Assembly: GCA_031289095.1 (NCBI GenBank) | Contig: JAITQD010000105.1 | Span: 1 to 64,000 of the forward strand | Direction: 5' to 3' | Origin: Azoarcus sp. | GTDB lineage: Bacteria; Pseudomonadota; Gammaproteobacteria; Burkholderiales; Rhodocyclaceae | DNA length: 64,000 nt | Shown here: piece by piece, positions 41,460 through 50,948 of the stretch | How positions within the stretch are numbered: the first letter of the stretch is position 1 | Layout of the letters: each line of letters starts with the position of its first letter | Notes under the pieces: generated by a model | The model's input: the letters and a program-made list of their open reading frames with translations, nothing else | Told to the model about the DNA's origin: nothing | Databases searched by the model: none | Program-made: the position numbers and the translations under genes

Positions 41460-41927
41460 ATGTTCGACGTCATCCTTTACGAACCCGAGATTCCGCCCAA
41501 TACCGGCAATATCGTCCGCCTCACCGCCAACAGCGGTGTGCGCCTGCACCTGGTCGAGCCGCTCGGCTTCGATCTCTCCGACCGCCAGTTGCAGCGCGCC
41601 GGACTCGATTATCACGATCTTGCCCATGTCACCGTCCACCGCGACTGGGCAGCGTGCCGAGCGTGTTTCGCCGGGCGGCGTATGTTCGCCCTGAGTACGC
41701 GCGGCGATGTCCGCTACGACCGCATCGTCTATGTTCCCGGTGATGTGCTGCTTTTCGGCCCCGAAACACGAGGGTTGCCGCAGGCGGTGCTGGAGGATCT
41801 GCCGCCGTCGCAGCGCCTGCGCATCCCGATGCGCCCGGGCAATCGCAGCATCAACCTGTCGAACGCGGTGGCGCTGGTGGTGTATGAGGGCTGGCGGCAG
41901 AGCGGGTTCGCGGGTGCGGGGGGGTGA
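41460..41927 (+). CDS. trmL: tRNA (cytidine(34)-2'-O)-methyltransferase
   Basis: SPOUT: EPEIPPNTGNIVRLTANSGVRLHLVEPLGF; FGPETRGLP; IPMRPGNRSINLSNAVALVVYE. Confidence 0.94.
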   Translation: MFDVILYEPEIPPNTGNIVRLTANSGVRLHLVEPLGFDLSDRQLQRAGLDYHDLAHVTVHRDWAACRACFAGRRMFALSTRGDVRYDRIVYVPGDVLLFGPETRGLPQAVLEDLPPSQRLRIPMRPGNRSINLSNAVALVVYEGWRQSGFAGAGG

Positions 41928-41957
41928 TCGCCTTTGCGTGCCTGTGAGCCGGCGGTC

Positions 41958-42953
41958 TTATTCCTGCTTTGGTTCCCGCGCCAGTAGTTGATCCACCGCA
42001 TCGCGGGCGACGAGTTGGCCGTGCAGCAGGGCGTCTATGACGGCGCAGATCGGCATCTCGACGCCGAGACGCTGGCTGAGTTGGGCGACTTCGCGCGCGG
42101 TGGGAACGCCTTCGGCGACGTGCCCGAGTTCGGCAAGAATGTCTGAAAGCGTCTTGCCGGCGGCCAATGCAAGGCCGACCGTGCGGTTGCGGGAAAGGTC
42201 GCCGGTACAGGTGAGGACGAGGTCGCCCATCCCGGCCAGTCCCATCAGGGTATCGCGGTGACCGCCGAGCGCCGTGGCGAGGCGGGCGATTTCGGCCAGC
42301 CCCCGGGTGATGAGTCCGGCGCGGGCGTTGAGGCCGAAGCCCATGCCATCGGCCACCCCGGCGGCGATGGCGATGACGTTCTTGAGCGCGCCGCCGATTT
42401 CGCAGCCGATCATGTCGTCGTTGGCGTAAATGCGCAGACGCGGCTGGTGCAGCTTGTGTATCCAGTCATTGGCGAAAGCGGCGTCCCGCGAGGCCAGCAC
42501 GATCGCTGCCGGCAGGCCGCGCCCCACCTCGGCGGCAAAGGTCGGGCCGGTGAGTGCGCCACAGGCGGCGTCCGGCCCCAGTTCGTCGGCGACGATTTCG
42601 TGCGGCAAGCGGCCACTGCCGGCTTCCAGTCCCTTGCAGGCCCACAGCAGCGGCGCGGTCGGCGCGCCAGCGGGCTGGATCTGGCGCAGGGCGCGCACGG
42701 TGTCGCGCAGACCAGCGAGCGGTGTCACAACCAAGTGCAGATCGGCGTCGGCGGCTGTACGGGCGAAATCGGTGTTGAACGTTAATTCCGGGCGCAGAAC
42801 GACGCCGGGCAGGAAAAGCCGGTTCTCGCGCGCGCGGCGCATCTCGTCGATGTTGCTGGCTTCCCGCCCCCACAGGCAGACTTCGTGGCTGGCGGAAAGC
42901 GCCTGCGCCAGCGCCGTGCCCCAGGCTCCCGCGCCAAAAACCGCGATGCGCAT
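41958..42953 (-). CDS. gpsA: Glycerol-3-phosphate dehydrogenase [NAD(P)+]
   Basis: MRIAVFGAGAWGTALAQAL; LTGPTFAAEVGRGLPAA; EIGGALKNVIAIAAGVADGMGFGLNARAGLITRGL. Confidence 0.96.
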   Translation of the reverse strand: MRIAVFGAGAWGTALAQALSASHEVCLWGREASNIDEMRRARENRLFLPGVVLRPELTFNTDFARTAADADLHLVVTPLAGLRDTVRALRQIQPAGAPTAPLLWACKGLEAGSGRLPHEIVADELGPDAACGALTGPTFAAEVGRGLPAAIVLASRDAAFANDWIHKLHQPRLRIYANDDMIGCEIGGALKNVIAIAAGVADGMGFGLNARAGLITRGLAEIARLATALGGHRDTLMGLAGMGDLVLTCTGDLSRNRTVGLALAAGKTLSDILAELGHVAEGVPTAREVAQLSQRLGVEMPICAVIDALLHGQLVARDAVDQLLAREPKQE

Positions 42954-42958
42954 TGGTC

Positions 42959-43408
42959 TCAGACTCCCCAGACCTCGGTGGTGCGCAGGTAGCCTTCGCT
43001 GCCATCGGGATGCCGCACCTTGACCCAGCCGTCCGGGGCGCTGGAGACGAATTCGAGCACCACGTCACGGACGACCTCGAAGGCCACCGGGGCATTGCTG
43101 GCCGGGTTGCGCCGTACCGCTGCTTGCGTGGCGGTGATGAGCACGGTGCGTTGCTTGCTGAGCGCGCCGCCTTCGATCCAGGTCATGCCGCCGCCGGAAT
43201 CGCGCACTTTTACCCATTGCAGGTCGGGGCTTGCGATCACCACTTCGACCGGGGTGCCGGCGTGGATGATGGCAAGCCTGCGCGCCTGCATGGACGAGGT
43301 TTCGTAGAGAATGGCTGTTCTGGCGACCGAGGCGTAGTCGATGGCCAGCGCTGCACCGCTGGCCTGGAGGGCCAGGGCGGCTGCGGCGAGGATCACGAAG
43401 CGGCGCAT
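42959..43408 (-). CDS. SH3-domain periplasmic protein
   Basis: Signal peptide; two SH3b-like repeats ending in DGWVKVRHPDGSEGYLRTTEVWGV. Confidence 0.75.
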   Translation of the reverse strand: MRRFVILAAAALALQASGAALAIDYASVARTAILYETSSMQARRLAIIHAGTPVEVVIASPDLQWVKVRDSGGGMTWIEGGALSKQRTVLITATQAAVRRNPASNAPVAFEVVRDVVLEFVSSAPDGWVKVRHPDGSEGYLRTTEVWGV

Positions 43409-43418
43409 GACGCTTTCC

Positions 43419-43892
43419 TTATTGTATCGGCGCTTGTTGGCCGTCGGCCTGCATCTGCTGACGCGACTGGTTGAAAAGAGCCTCGAAATTGACCGGAGCA
43501 AGCAGCACCGGCTGGAAGCCGGCGCGGGTCACGGCGTCGGAAACCACTTCGCGTGCGTAGGGGAAAAGGATGTTCGGGCAACCGATTCTCAGCACCAGTT
43601 CGAGTTCGTCTTCAGGAATGTTCTGGATGCGGAAAATACCGGCCTGGGTGATTTCAACCAGGAAAAGCGTGCGCTTCTCGCTCAGGGTGGCTTCGACGGT
43701 GATGGTGATCTTGACTTCGTAGACGCCGTTTTCGATCGGGCCACCTTCGGTGCTCAACTTGACGTTGACTTGCGGCGTTTCGCGGATGAGAAAGCTTTGC
43801 GGCGCGTTGGGGACTTCGAGCGAAAGATCCTTGACGTAAATTTTTTCGATCGCGAAAAGCGGCTGGTTGTTGGCTTGGGCGTTATCGGCCAT
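43419..43892 (-). CDS. secB: Protein-export chaperone SecB
   Basis: PLFAIEKIYVKDLSLEVPNAPQSF; NILFPYAREVVSDAVTRAGFQPVLLAPVNFEALF. Confidence 0.96.
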   Translation of the reverse strand: MADNAQANNQPLFAIEKIYVKDLSLEVPNAPQSFLIRETPQVNVKLSTEGGPIENGVYEVKITITVEATLSEKRTLFLVEITQAGIFRIQNIPEDELELVLRIGCPNILFPYAREVVSDAVTRAGFQPVLLAPVNFEALFNQSRQQMQADGQQAPIQ

Positions 43893-43898
43893 ATTGAT

Positions 43899-44240
43899 CT
43901 ACCTTGCAGGTTGACTTGAAAAACGGGTTGATGGGTCACGGGAAACCCGGGCGGGCTGTCCGTGCAGCAAAAGGGTGAGGCTTCCCTCGCGGTCGAGGGC
44001 GAAGATGTCTTCACAATCTCCGACATGGTCATCGCCGATGAAAATCTGGGGAACCGAGCGGCGACCGGTGATGCGCATCATCTCATCGCGGCGGACGGGA
44101 TCGAGGTCGACGCGAATTTTTTCGATGCTGTCCACGCCACGCGCGTGCAGGAGCTTTTCGGCGCGGATGCAGAACGGGCAGGTGGCGGAAGTGTACATCC
44201 TGACCCGGGGCCGCCCGGACGCAGGGAAAAGTTCGTTCAC
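43899..44240 (-). CDS. grxC: Glutaredoxin 3 (GrxC-like)
   Basis: MYTSATCPFCIRAEKLL; GRRSVPQIFIGDDHVGDCEDIFALDREGSL. Confidence 0.88.
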   Translation of the reverse strand: MNELFPASGRPRVRMYTSATCPFCIRAEKLLHARGVDSIEKIRVDLDPVRRDEMMRITGRRSVPQIFIGDDHVGDCEDIFALDREGSLTLLLHGQPARVSRDPSTRFSSQPAR

Positions 44241-44250
44241 GTTTTTGCGC

Positions 44251-44667
44251 TCACTTTTTCTTGCGGGTGATCGGCTGCCCCGCCTTTTCCCACTCGAAAA
44301 GACCGCCGCGCAGGCTGTAGAGCTTCTCGAAACCCGTTTTTTTCAGGGTGGCGATGGCCTTGGCCGTGCGTGAATCGCTGTCGCAATAGAAGATGAGCGG
44401 GCGGTTGCGGAACTTTTCGAGTTCGGTCGCGCGCCGGTCGATGTCGGCGAGCGGTAGATGGCGGGCGTTGGGCAGGTGGCCCTGTTCAAAGTCGCCCTGG
44501 TCGCGCAAATCGACCACGATCGCGTCCTCGCGGTTGATGCGCAGCGTGACTTCGAGTGGCGTGAGCAGGCTTTTGTCGCGCCACTGGCGCACCAGATCGA
44601 AAAGCAGCCACAGACCGGAGCAGACGGCCAGCGCGACCCACGGCAGGTTTTGTTGCAGAAACTCCAC
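44251..44667 (-). CDS. Rhodanese-like domain membrane protein
   Basis: N-terminal TM; VVDLRDQGDFEQGHLPNARHLPLADI; IFYCDSDSRTAKAIATLKKTGFEKLYSLRGGLFEWEKAG. Confidence 0.88.
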   Translation of the reverse strand: MEFLQQNLPWVALAVCSGLWLLFDLVRQWRDKSLLTPLEVTLRINREDAIVVDLRDQGDFEQGHLPNARHLPLADIDRRATELEKFRNRPLIFYCDSDSRTAKAIATLKKTGFEKLYSLRGGLFEWEKAGQPITRKKK

Positions 44668-44733
44668 GTAACGGATACTCCAGAGAGGGGGGGTTGATCG
44701 AAGGGGAAGACGGAAAGCGGAATCGCCGGGCGC

Positions 44734-45072
44734 CTAACGGTATTGCTGTCCTGGCGCGCCATTGCAGAACACGTCTCGAATCAGCTCAATGAGTTGCAGG
44801 GTGCGTGGGTCGCTTATCCGATAATAAACGCGGTTGGCGTCCTTGCGGGTGGAGAGTATGCCCTTGTCGCGCAGGATGGCGAGATGCTGGGAGATGTTGC
44901 TCTGCGAGGTGCCGACTGCGCCGACGATATCCTGTACGCATATTTCGTCGCTACCCAGGATGCAGAGAATCCGCAGCCGCAAGGGGTGAGCGACCGCCCT
45001 GAGCGCGCGTGCCGCAGTCTCGGCATGCTGTTCGTGGTCGCCGAAAAGGATGGTTTTGTCTAGGGTGTTCAC
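44734..45072 (-). CDS. ArsR-family HTH transcriptional regulator
   Basis: AVAHPLRLRILCILGSDEICVQDIVGAVGTSQSNISQHLAILRDKGILSTRKDANRVYYRI; GTG start inferred. Confidence 0.85.
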   Translation of the reverse strand: MNTLDKTILFGDHEQHAETAARALRAVAHPLRLRILCILGSDEICVQDIVGAVGTSQSNISQHLAILRDKGILSTRKDANRVYYRISDPRTLQLIELIRDVFCNGAPGQQYR

Positions 45073-45187
45073 GGATAAAAGCGATCCAAAGACGCTAGTA
45101 TAGAATACAAGCGCCGCGCGCAGGAGCGCTTCCCCATGCGGTCTGTTTGCAATGTGTCTCAACCCGTTTTTCCCGGATTTTAATGGT

Positions 45188-45937
45188 ATGTACAAAATTG
45201 TGCTGCTTCGCCACGGTGAATCCACCTGGAATAAAGAAAACCGCTTCACCGGCTGGACCGACGTTGATCTCACCGCGCAGGGCGTCGCGGAAGCGCACGC
45301 CGCCGGACAACTGCTCCGGCGCGAGGGCTATACCTTCGATCTGGCCTACACCTCGGTGCTCAAGCGCGCCAACAAGACGCTCAACATCGTGCTCGAAGAA
45401 CTCGATCTGCTCTGGCTGCCGGTCGAGCATAGCTGGCGGCTCAACGAGCGTCATTACGGCGGTCTGCAAGGGCTGAACAAGACCGAGACCGCTGCTTGCT
45501 ACGGTGACGCGCAGGTGCTGGCCTGGCGGCGCTCCTACGGCATTCCGCCCGAGCCGCTTGCGGAAGACGACCCGCGTCTCACTTTCGATGATCCCCGCTA
45601 TGCCTCGTTGCCCAAGGCGGCTTTTCCGCGCACCGAATGCCTGCGCGACACCGTGGCGCGCGTGGCGCCGTACTGGGAAACCGTGATCGCGCCGCAGGTG
45701 CTCGCCGGACAGCGCATCCTGATCGCGGCGCACGGCAACAGCCTGCGCGCCCTCGTCAAGTACCTGGACGGCATCGCCGATGCGGACATCATGGGTGTCA
45801 ACATCCCGACCGCGCAACCGCTGGTCTACGAACTGGATGCGAATCTGCGCCCGCTCGGCAGCCGTTATCTTGCGGATGCTGACGTTATTCGTGCCGCCCA
45901 GGCCGCCGTGGCGAGCCAGGGCAAGGTCGCGGGCTGA
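45188..45937 (+). CDS. gpmA: 2,3-bisphosphoglycerate-dependent phosphoglycerate mutase
   Basis: [56 protein letters not shown]. Confidence 0.96.
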   Translation: MYKIVLLRHGESTWNKENRFTGWTDVDLTAQGVAEAHAAGQLLRREGYTFDLAYTSVLKRANKTLNIVLEELDLLWLPVEHSWRLNERHYGGLQGLNKTETAACYGDAQVLAWRRSYGIPPEPLAEDDPRLTFDDPRYASLPKAAFPRTECLRDTVARVAPYWETVIAPQVLAGQRILIAAHGNSLRALVKYLDGIADADIMGVNIPTAQPLVYELDANLRPLGSRYLADADVIRAAQAAVASQGKVAG

Positions 45938-45950
45938 TACGCTTGCCGCC

Positions 45951-47258
45951 GTGATTGCCCTTTCCGTCCGGCGCGCATTCGCCGTGATCCTGCTGGCATG
46001 GGCCGGACTGGTTCCGCCCGATACGGCGTATGCCCAGGCGGGCAAGACCAGGGCTGAGATTCGTGCCAAACGTTCCGATCTCAGCAACATCAAGCGCCGC
46101 ATCGGCAACTTGCAGCACGACCTGGAAAAGACCGAGGCGGCGCACGCCGAAGCGATCGCCGCCGTGGCCGAGGCCGAGCGCGAAGTCTCGAAAGCGGTGC
46201 GCGCCCTGCGTCAGGCGGTGGCCGAACGCACCGGGGCCGAACGCCAGCTCGCCGCGCTCGAAGCCGGACAGCGCGAACTCGAAACCCGTATCGCCGCCCG
46301 CCAGGAAGAACTCGGTGGCTGGCTGCGCCGCACTTACGTGTATGGCGCCGGCAAGGACGTCGCCGCCCTGCTGGCGGCGCGCGATCCCAACCAGCTCATG
46401 CGCGATGCCTATTACCTCGAACGCCTGGGCCGCGTGCGCCTGGAATTGATCGAGGGCCTGCGCGGCGACCTGACACTACAGGCTGGGCGCGCCGCTCACA
46501 TCGCCGCGCGCCGGGAGTCCCTTGTGCGTATCGAGGCGGATCGCCGCCGCCGTCAGGAAAGGCTGGAAGAAACCCATGCCAGTCGCCGCAAGGCGCTGGA
46601 AAAAATCGTACTCACGCTGAAATCGCAACGCGAACGGGTCAGCGCGCTCAAGGCCGATGAGGAAAGGCTCACGCAGGTCGTCAACACCTTGGTGCAGAAT
46701 GCCCTCGAAGCCGAGGCGCGCGCCGAGACTGCGCGGCGCGAGCGCGAACGCGCCCAGACGCGCGCCACCCCGGCGCCTTCGCCGCGTCTTGAAAAACCGG
46801 CGACAGAACCCGTGGTCGGCAAGGTGCGCGAAGCCGCCGGGCCGGCCTCGTCGGGGGTGAGTTTCGCGCAACTGCGTGGCAGGCTGAACTTCCCGGTGAC
46901 CGGCGAACTCATTGGCCGTTTCGGTTCGTCGCGGGCCGGGCGGGGCACGGCTTGGCGCGGCGTCTTCATTCGCGCCGTCAACGGCGCGGAGGTACGCGCG
47001 GTCAGCGATGGAGAAGTCGTGTTTTCGGACTGGCTGCGCGGCTATGGCAACCTGTTGATCGTCGATCATGGTGGCGGTTATCTTTCCATCTATGGCAACA
47101 ACGATGCGCTCTACAAGGAAGTCGGCGACACCGTGCGCGGCGGCGAGGCCATCGCCAGCGTCGGCGCGGGCGGGGCGGAAGCGGATTCCGGCCTATACTT
47201 CGAAATCCGCCACCGGGGACAGGCCGTCGACCCGATGCAGTGGGTAAAACTCAGATAA
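45951..47258 (+). CDS. Murein hydrolase activator EnvC-like (M23 peptidase domain)
   Basis: Signal peptide, long coiled coil, C-terminal LytM-like region VIDHGGGYLSIYGNNDALYKEVGDTVRGGEAIASVG; GTG start inferred. Confidence 0.88.
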   Translation: MIALSVRRAFAVILLAWAGLVPPDTAYAQAGKTRAEIRAKRSDLSNIKRRIGNLQHDLEKTEAAHAEAIAAVAEAEREVSKAVRALRQAVAERTGAERQLAALEAGQRELETRIAARQEELGGWLRRTYVYGAGKDVAALLAARDPNQLMRDAYYLERLGRVRLELIEGLRGDLTLQAGRAAHIAARRESLVRIEADRRRRQERLEETHASRRKALEKIVLTLKSQRERVSALKADEERLTQVVNTLVQNALEAEARAETARRERERAQTRATPAPSPRLEKPATEPVVGKVREAAGPASSGVSFAQLRGRLNFPVTGELIGRFGSSRAGRGTAWRGVFIRAVNGAEVRAVSDGEVVFSDWLRGYGNLLIVDHGGGYLSIYGNNDALYKEVGDTVRGGEAIASVGAGGAEADSGLYFEIRHRGQAVDPMQWVKLR

Positions 47259-47275
47259 CGTTTCGTGGAGCGCTC

Positions 47276-48682
47276 ATGCCCAACAGCAAGTTGAAACAGT
47301 TCGGTCTGGTGATGGTCGGCGTCCTGGCCGGCATCATGCTCAGCCTGAATTTTTCCGCCAACGCCGACAAACTCGGGGCGCAGCCCTTGCCGGTCGAGGA
47401 ATTGCGTGCTTTCGCCGACGTGTTCAACGTCGTCAAGCGTGACTACGTAGAGCCGGTCGACGACAAGAAACTGTTCACGCAGGCGATCACCGGCATGCTG
47501 AGCGGTCTCGATCCGCATTCGGCCTATCTCGACGCCAGCGCCCTGAAGGAGCTTCAGATCAACACCCGGGGCGAGTTCGGCGGTCTCGGTATCGAAGTCA
47601 GCATGGAAGACGGCTTCGTCAAGGTGGTGTCGCCGATCGAGGACACCCCGGCGTTCCGCGCTGGCATCAAGGCGGGCGACTTCATCATCAAGATCGACGA
47701 CACCCTGGTCAAGGGCATGAACCTGGACGAAGCGGTCAAGCGCATGCGCGGCAAGCCCTTGACCAAAATCGTCCTGACGCTGGCGCGCAAAGGCGAAGCG
47801 CAACCCATCGTGGTCAACCTGATGCGCGAAGTCATCAAGGCGCAGAGTGTCAAATCCAGGCTGGCCGAACCCGGTTACGGCTACCTGCGGGTAACGCAGT
47901 TTCAGGAAAATACCGTCCCGTCGGTGATCGAACATCTCGCCAAGCTGGCAAAAGACGGGAAACCGAAAGGGCTGGTGTTCGACCTGCGCAACGATCCGGG
48001 CGGTCTCCTCAACGGCGCGGTCGGCGTGGCGGCGGCCTTCCTGCCGGGAGGCTCAATGGTGGTGACGACCAATGGCCGTACCGAGGGCGCGCAACGTGAA
48101 TACCGCGCCTCCCTTGGCGATTACCTGTCGGGCGACGCCCTGCGCGCGCTGCCGCCCTGGACGCGCGACGTGCCGATGGTGGTGCTGGTCAATGGCGGCT
48201 CGGCCTCGGCCTCAGAGGTCGTCGCTGGCGCGCTTCAGGATCACAAGCGCGCCACGATCATGGGCACCCGCACCTTCGGCAAGGGGTCGGTGCAGACTAT
48301 CCTGCCGCTCGCCAATGCCGCCGCGCTCAAGCTCACCACGGCGCGCTACTACACTCCGAATGGCCGTTCGATCCAGGCCAAGGGCATCGACCCCGATATC
48401 GTCGTCGAGGAATCCGCCCAGGGCGGCTCTGCCCAGCGCCTGCGCGAGGCCGATCTCCAGGGGCACCTTGGCAACGACCGCGACCCCGATGCCGACATCA
48501 AGCCGGAAGACAGCAAGGCGCTTGACGCCGCCCGTGCCGAACGGCCCAAGCCATTCGAGTTCGGCAGCGCCGATGACTACCAGTTCGTGCAGGCGCTCAA
48601 CCAGCTCAAGGGCCTGCCAGTGGATAAAAGCGCGAGCGCGCCTGCGAAAAAAGCACCATTGGCGGGAAAGGACAAAATTTGA
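47276..48682 (+). CDS. S41 carboxyl-terminal processing protease
   Basis: PDZ; LRNDPGGLLNGAVGVAAAFLP; NGGSASASEVVAGALQDHKRATIMGTRTFGKGSVQT. Confidence 0.94.
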   Translation: MPNSKLKQFGLVMVGVLAGIMLSLNFSANADKLGAQPLPVEELRAFADVFNVVKRDYVEPVDDKKLFTQAITGMLSGLDPHSAYLDASALKELQINTRGEFGGLGIEVSMEDGFVKVVSPIEDTPAFRAGIKAGDFIIKIDDTLVKGMNLDEAVKRMRGKPLTKIVLTLARKGEAQPIVVNLMREVIKAQSVKSRLAEPGYGYLRVTQFQENTVPSVIEHLAKLAKDGKPKGLVFDLRNDPGGLLNGAVGVAAAFLPGGSMVVTTNGRTEGAQREYRASLGDYLSGDALRALPPWTRDVPMVVLVNGGSASASEVVAGALQDHKRATIMGTRTFGKGSVQTILPLANAAALKLTTARYYTPNGRSIQAKGIDPDIVVEESAQGGSAQRLREADLQGHLGNDRDPDADIKPEDSKALDAARAERPKPFEFGSADDYQFVQALNQLKGLPVDKSASAPAKKAPLAGKDKI

Positions 48683-48774
48683 TTTCAAGGCGGGCGCCTT
48701 TCCTCCCCGTTTCGGTTCCGGCTGAAGGAGACGTACAGTGAGATTGCGCTTCATCTTTCGCGCGCCCGCATGTC

Positions 48775-49572
48775 GTGTCTGATTTTTCCCCGGTCTCGCC
48801 TGCTTCCGATATGGACGCCGGGCGTCGTTTCGGCGGCATCGCGCGGCTTTACGGCGACGGGGCGCTCGTCCGTCTGGCGGCGGCAAGGGTTGGGGTAATC
48901 GGTCTCGGCGGTGTGGGTTCCTGGGTGGCCGAGGCGCTGGCGCGCAGCGGTGTCGGTATGTTGCGGCTGGTCGATCTCGACAGCATTGCCGAATCCAACA
49001 TCAATCGCCAGGTTCATGCCCTCGATGACACGCTCGGGCAGGCCAAGGTGGGGGCAATGGCGGCGCGCATACGGGGCATCAATCCGCAGTGCCGGGTGGA
49101 GACGGTGGAAGATTTTCTCACCCCCGAAAACGCGACCGGTTTGTTGGGCGATGTCGATGCGGCGGTCGATGCCATCGACGATGTGCGGGCCAAGGTCGCC
49201 ATTGCCGTCCATTGCCGGCGGGAGCGCCTGCCCCTGCTGATGGCGGGCGGGGCGGGCGGCAAAACCGATCCGCGCCGGATACGGGTCGGCGATCTGGCGC
49301 ATACCGAACAAGACCCGTTGCTCTCCAGGGTGCGGTCGCGCCTGCGCCGCGAGCACGGTTTTACGCGCACGCCTGGCAAGGATTTCGGTATTGAAGCGGT
49401 GTATTCGGATGAGCCTTTGCGGCGTCCGGCGGCGTGCGCCAGCGGCGCGCCGCAGGGGCTGTCGTGCGCCGGTTACGGTTCGAGCATGGCCATGACGGCG
49501 GGCGTCGGTCTTTTCATCGCGGCGCGCATGCTTGAACGCCTGCTGCGCGCGCGGCGCGGGGAAGGCGAGTGA
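48775..49572 (+). CDS. tcdA: tRNA threonylcarbamoyladenosine dehydratase (TcdA/CsdL-like)
   Basis: E1-like GVGSWVAEALARSGVGMLRLVDLDSIAESNINRQVHAL; DAIDDVRAKVAIA; SCAGYGSSMAMTAGVG. Confidence 0.9.
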   Translation: MSDFSPVSPASDMDAGRRFGGIARLYGDGALVRLAAARVGVIGLGGVGSWVAEALARSGVGMLRLVDLDSIAESNINRQVHALDDTLGQAKVGAMAARIRGINPQCRVETVEDFLTPENATGLLGDVDAAVDAIDDVRAKVAIAVHCRRERLPLLMAGGAGGKTDPRRIRVGDLAHTEQDPLLSRVRSRLRREHGFTRTPGKDFGIEAVYSDEPLRRPAACASGAPQGLSCAGYGSSMAMTAGVGLFIAARMLERLLRARRGEGE

Positions 49573-49943
49573 ACGCGCTCGTCCTGCTCGGCCATGGGTC
49601 GCGCGATCCCGGCTGGGTCGCGCCGCTCGTGCGGGTGCGGGAAGTGGTGACGCACGCCAGACCGGCACTTGCGGTCGAACTGGCTTTTTTGGAGTTCATG
49701 TCGCCGACGCTGGAGGAAGCCGTGGCTGCGCTGGCCGGATGCGGCGCGACGCGAATCGTCGTCGCGCCGGTCTTTCTCGCCCAGGGGGGACACCTCAGGC
49801 GCGACTTGCCGGCGCGGCTTGATTCGTTGCGCCAGCGGTATCCGGCCTGCACCTTGCGGCTCGCCACGGTGGCCGGCGAGGCTCCCGGGGTGATCGCGGC
49901 CATCGCCGCCCATGTCGGCGCGCAGGCGGATTTGCCTGGGTGA
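49569..49943 (+). CDS. Short single-domain CbiX/sirohydrochlorin chelatase-like protein
   Basis: ALVLLGHGSRDPGW; VELAFLEFMSPTLEEAVAALAGCGATRIVVAPVFLAQGGHLRRDLP. Confidence 0.82.
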   Translation: MNALVLLGHGSRDPGWVAPLVRVREVVTHARPALAVELAFLEFMSPTLEEAVAALAGCGATRIVVAPVFLAQGGHLRRDLPARLDSLRQRYPACTLRLATVAGEAPGVIAAIAAHVGAQADLPG

Positions 49944-49962
49944 CGAGAGGCCGCGCGCGGGG

Positions 49963-50700
49963 TCAAGCCGGCGCGGCAGGAAGCGGATCAGAAGGCGCGG
50001 CAGGAAGCGGTGCAGGGGGTGCGGCAGGACGCGCCGGACGCACCGGGCGAGGAACCGCTGGCGTGCGTGGGATGTTGAAACCGCGTGGCGGCGGCGCGAA
50101 AGGTTCGATTGTGTAGCGCTTGCCATGCTTTTCACAGTCGGCGAGCACGTTCTCGACGTTTTCCATGAAGCTGGCCGAGCCTTGCTCCAGAAGTTGATCC
50201 TTGCTGTCGCCAAACAGGTCGCTGTCGAGCGAAATACCGGGCGAAAACGTCAGGGTGCGGGCGGCGTAGGGATCTTCCCGCGCTGCATTCGGGTCGCCGC
50301 CGGCCCAACGGTAGAGAATTTTGCCCTCCCGCCAATGAACGACGACTTCCTTGCGCGGTGCGCTCTTGTTCTTGCGGTCGCGCGGCAACACATAGCCCAC
50401 GGCGCAGAAGTGGTTCGTGGTCTTGAAGCTGTCGTCCATCTTGTCGACGATCAGGTTTTTGAGTTCGGTCTCGATGATGCTGAAGTTGTAGTCGGACTCA
50501 AAGTCGAAATGTCCCACCGGATAGGGCGGCTTGAAGATGAGGATCGAAAAGTCTTCCCGCGGCTCCTGCATCTCCGGTGGCGCTTGCACGATTTCTTCCT
50601 GATCTTCCAGCGAAAATTCCGTTTCCAGCGGATTTTCCATGCCATGGTGCAGCAGCAGGGAGATCAAGAACAGCAATGCGAAAATCGAAAGCAGCCTCAT
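49963..50700 (-). CDS. Hypothetical exported/membrane-anchored protein with Pro/Ala-rich C-terminus
   Basis: N-terminal hydrophobic segment LLSIFALLFLISLLLHH; C-term PRPVRPARPAAPPAPLPAAPSDPLPAAPA. Confidence 0.6.
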   Translation of the reverse strand: MRLLSIFALLFLISLLLHHGMENPLETEFSLEDQEEIVQAPPEMQEPREDFSILIFKPPYPVGHFDFESDYNFSIIETELKNLIVDKMDDSFKTTNHFCAVGYVLPRDRKNKSAPRKEVVVHWREGKILYRWAGGDPNAAREDPYAARTLTFSPGISLDSDLFGDSKDQLLEQGSASFMENVENVLADCEKHGKRYTIEPFAPPPRGFNIPRTPAVPRPVRPARPAAPPAPLPAAPSDPLPAAPA

Positions 50701-50948
50701 TTCAAGTTCCTGTCATTTCCCGGATGCAGAACCCGCACCGGCGTGCCGCCAGCCCGCGAGGCGCACGGGAATTCTCCCAAAATTCGGACATGGCGTACGA
50801 ACGGATTCATTCTAGCCATGGATGATCGGCAAGTTCAAATTACGCATTGGCCTCCGTGCTCCCCCCCGCCCGTTTCGCGCTGGCGGAACCGTGCCGCTGT
50901 CGTTCTCGTGGGATAATCACCCTTTCGATATTCCACGCTGTTTGCTCC

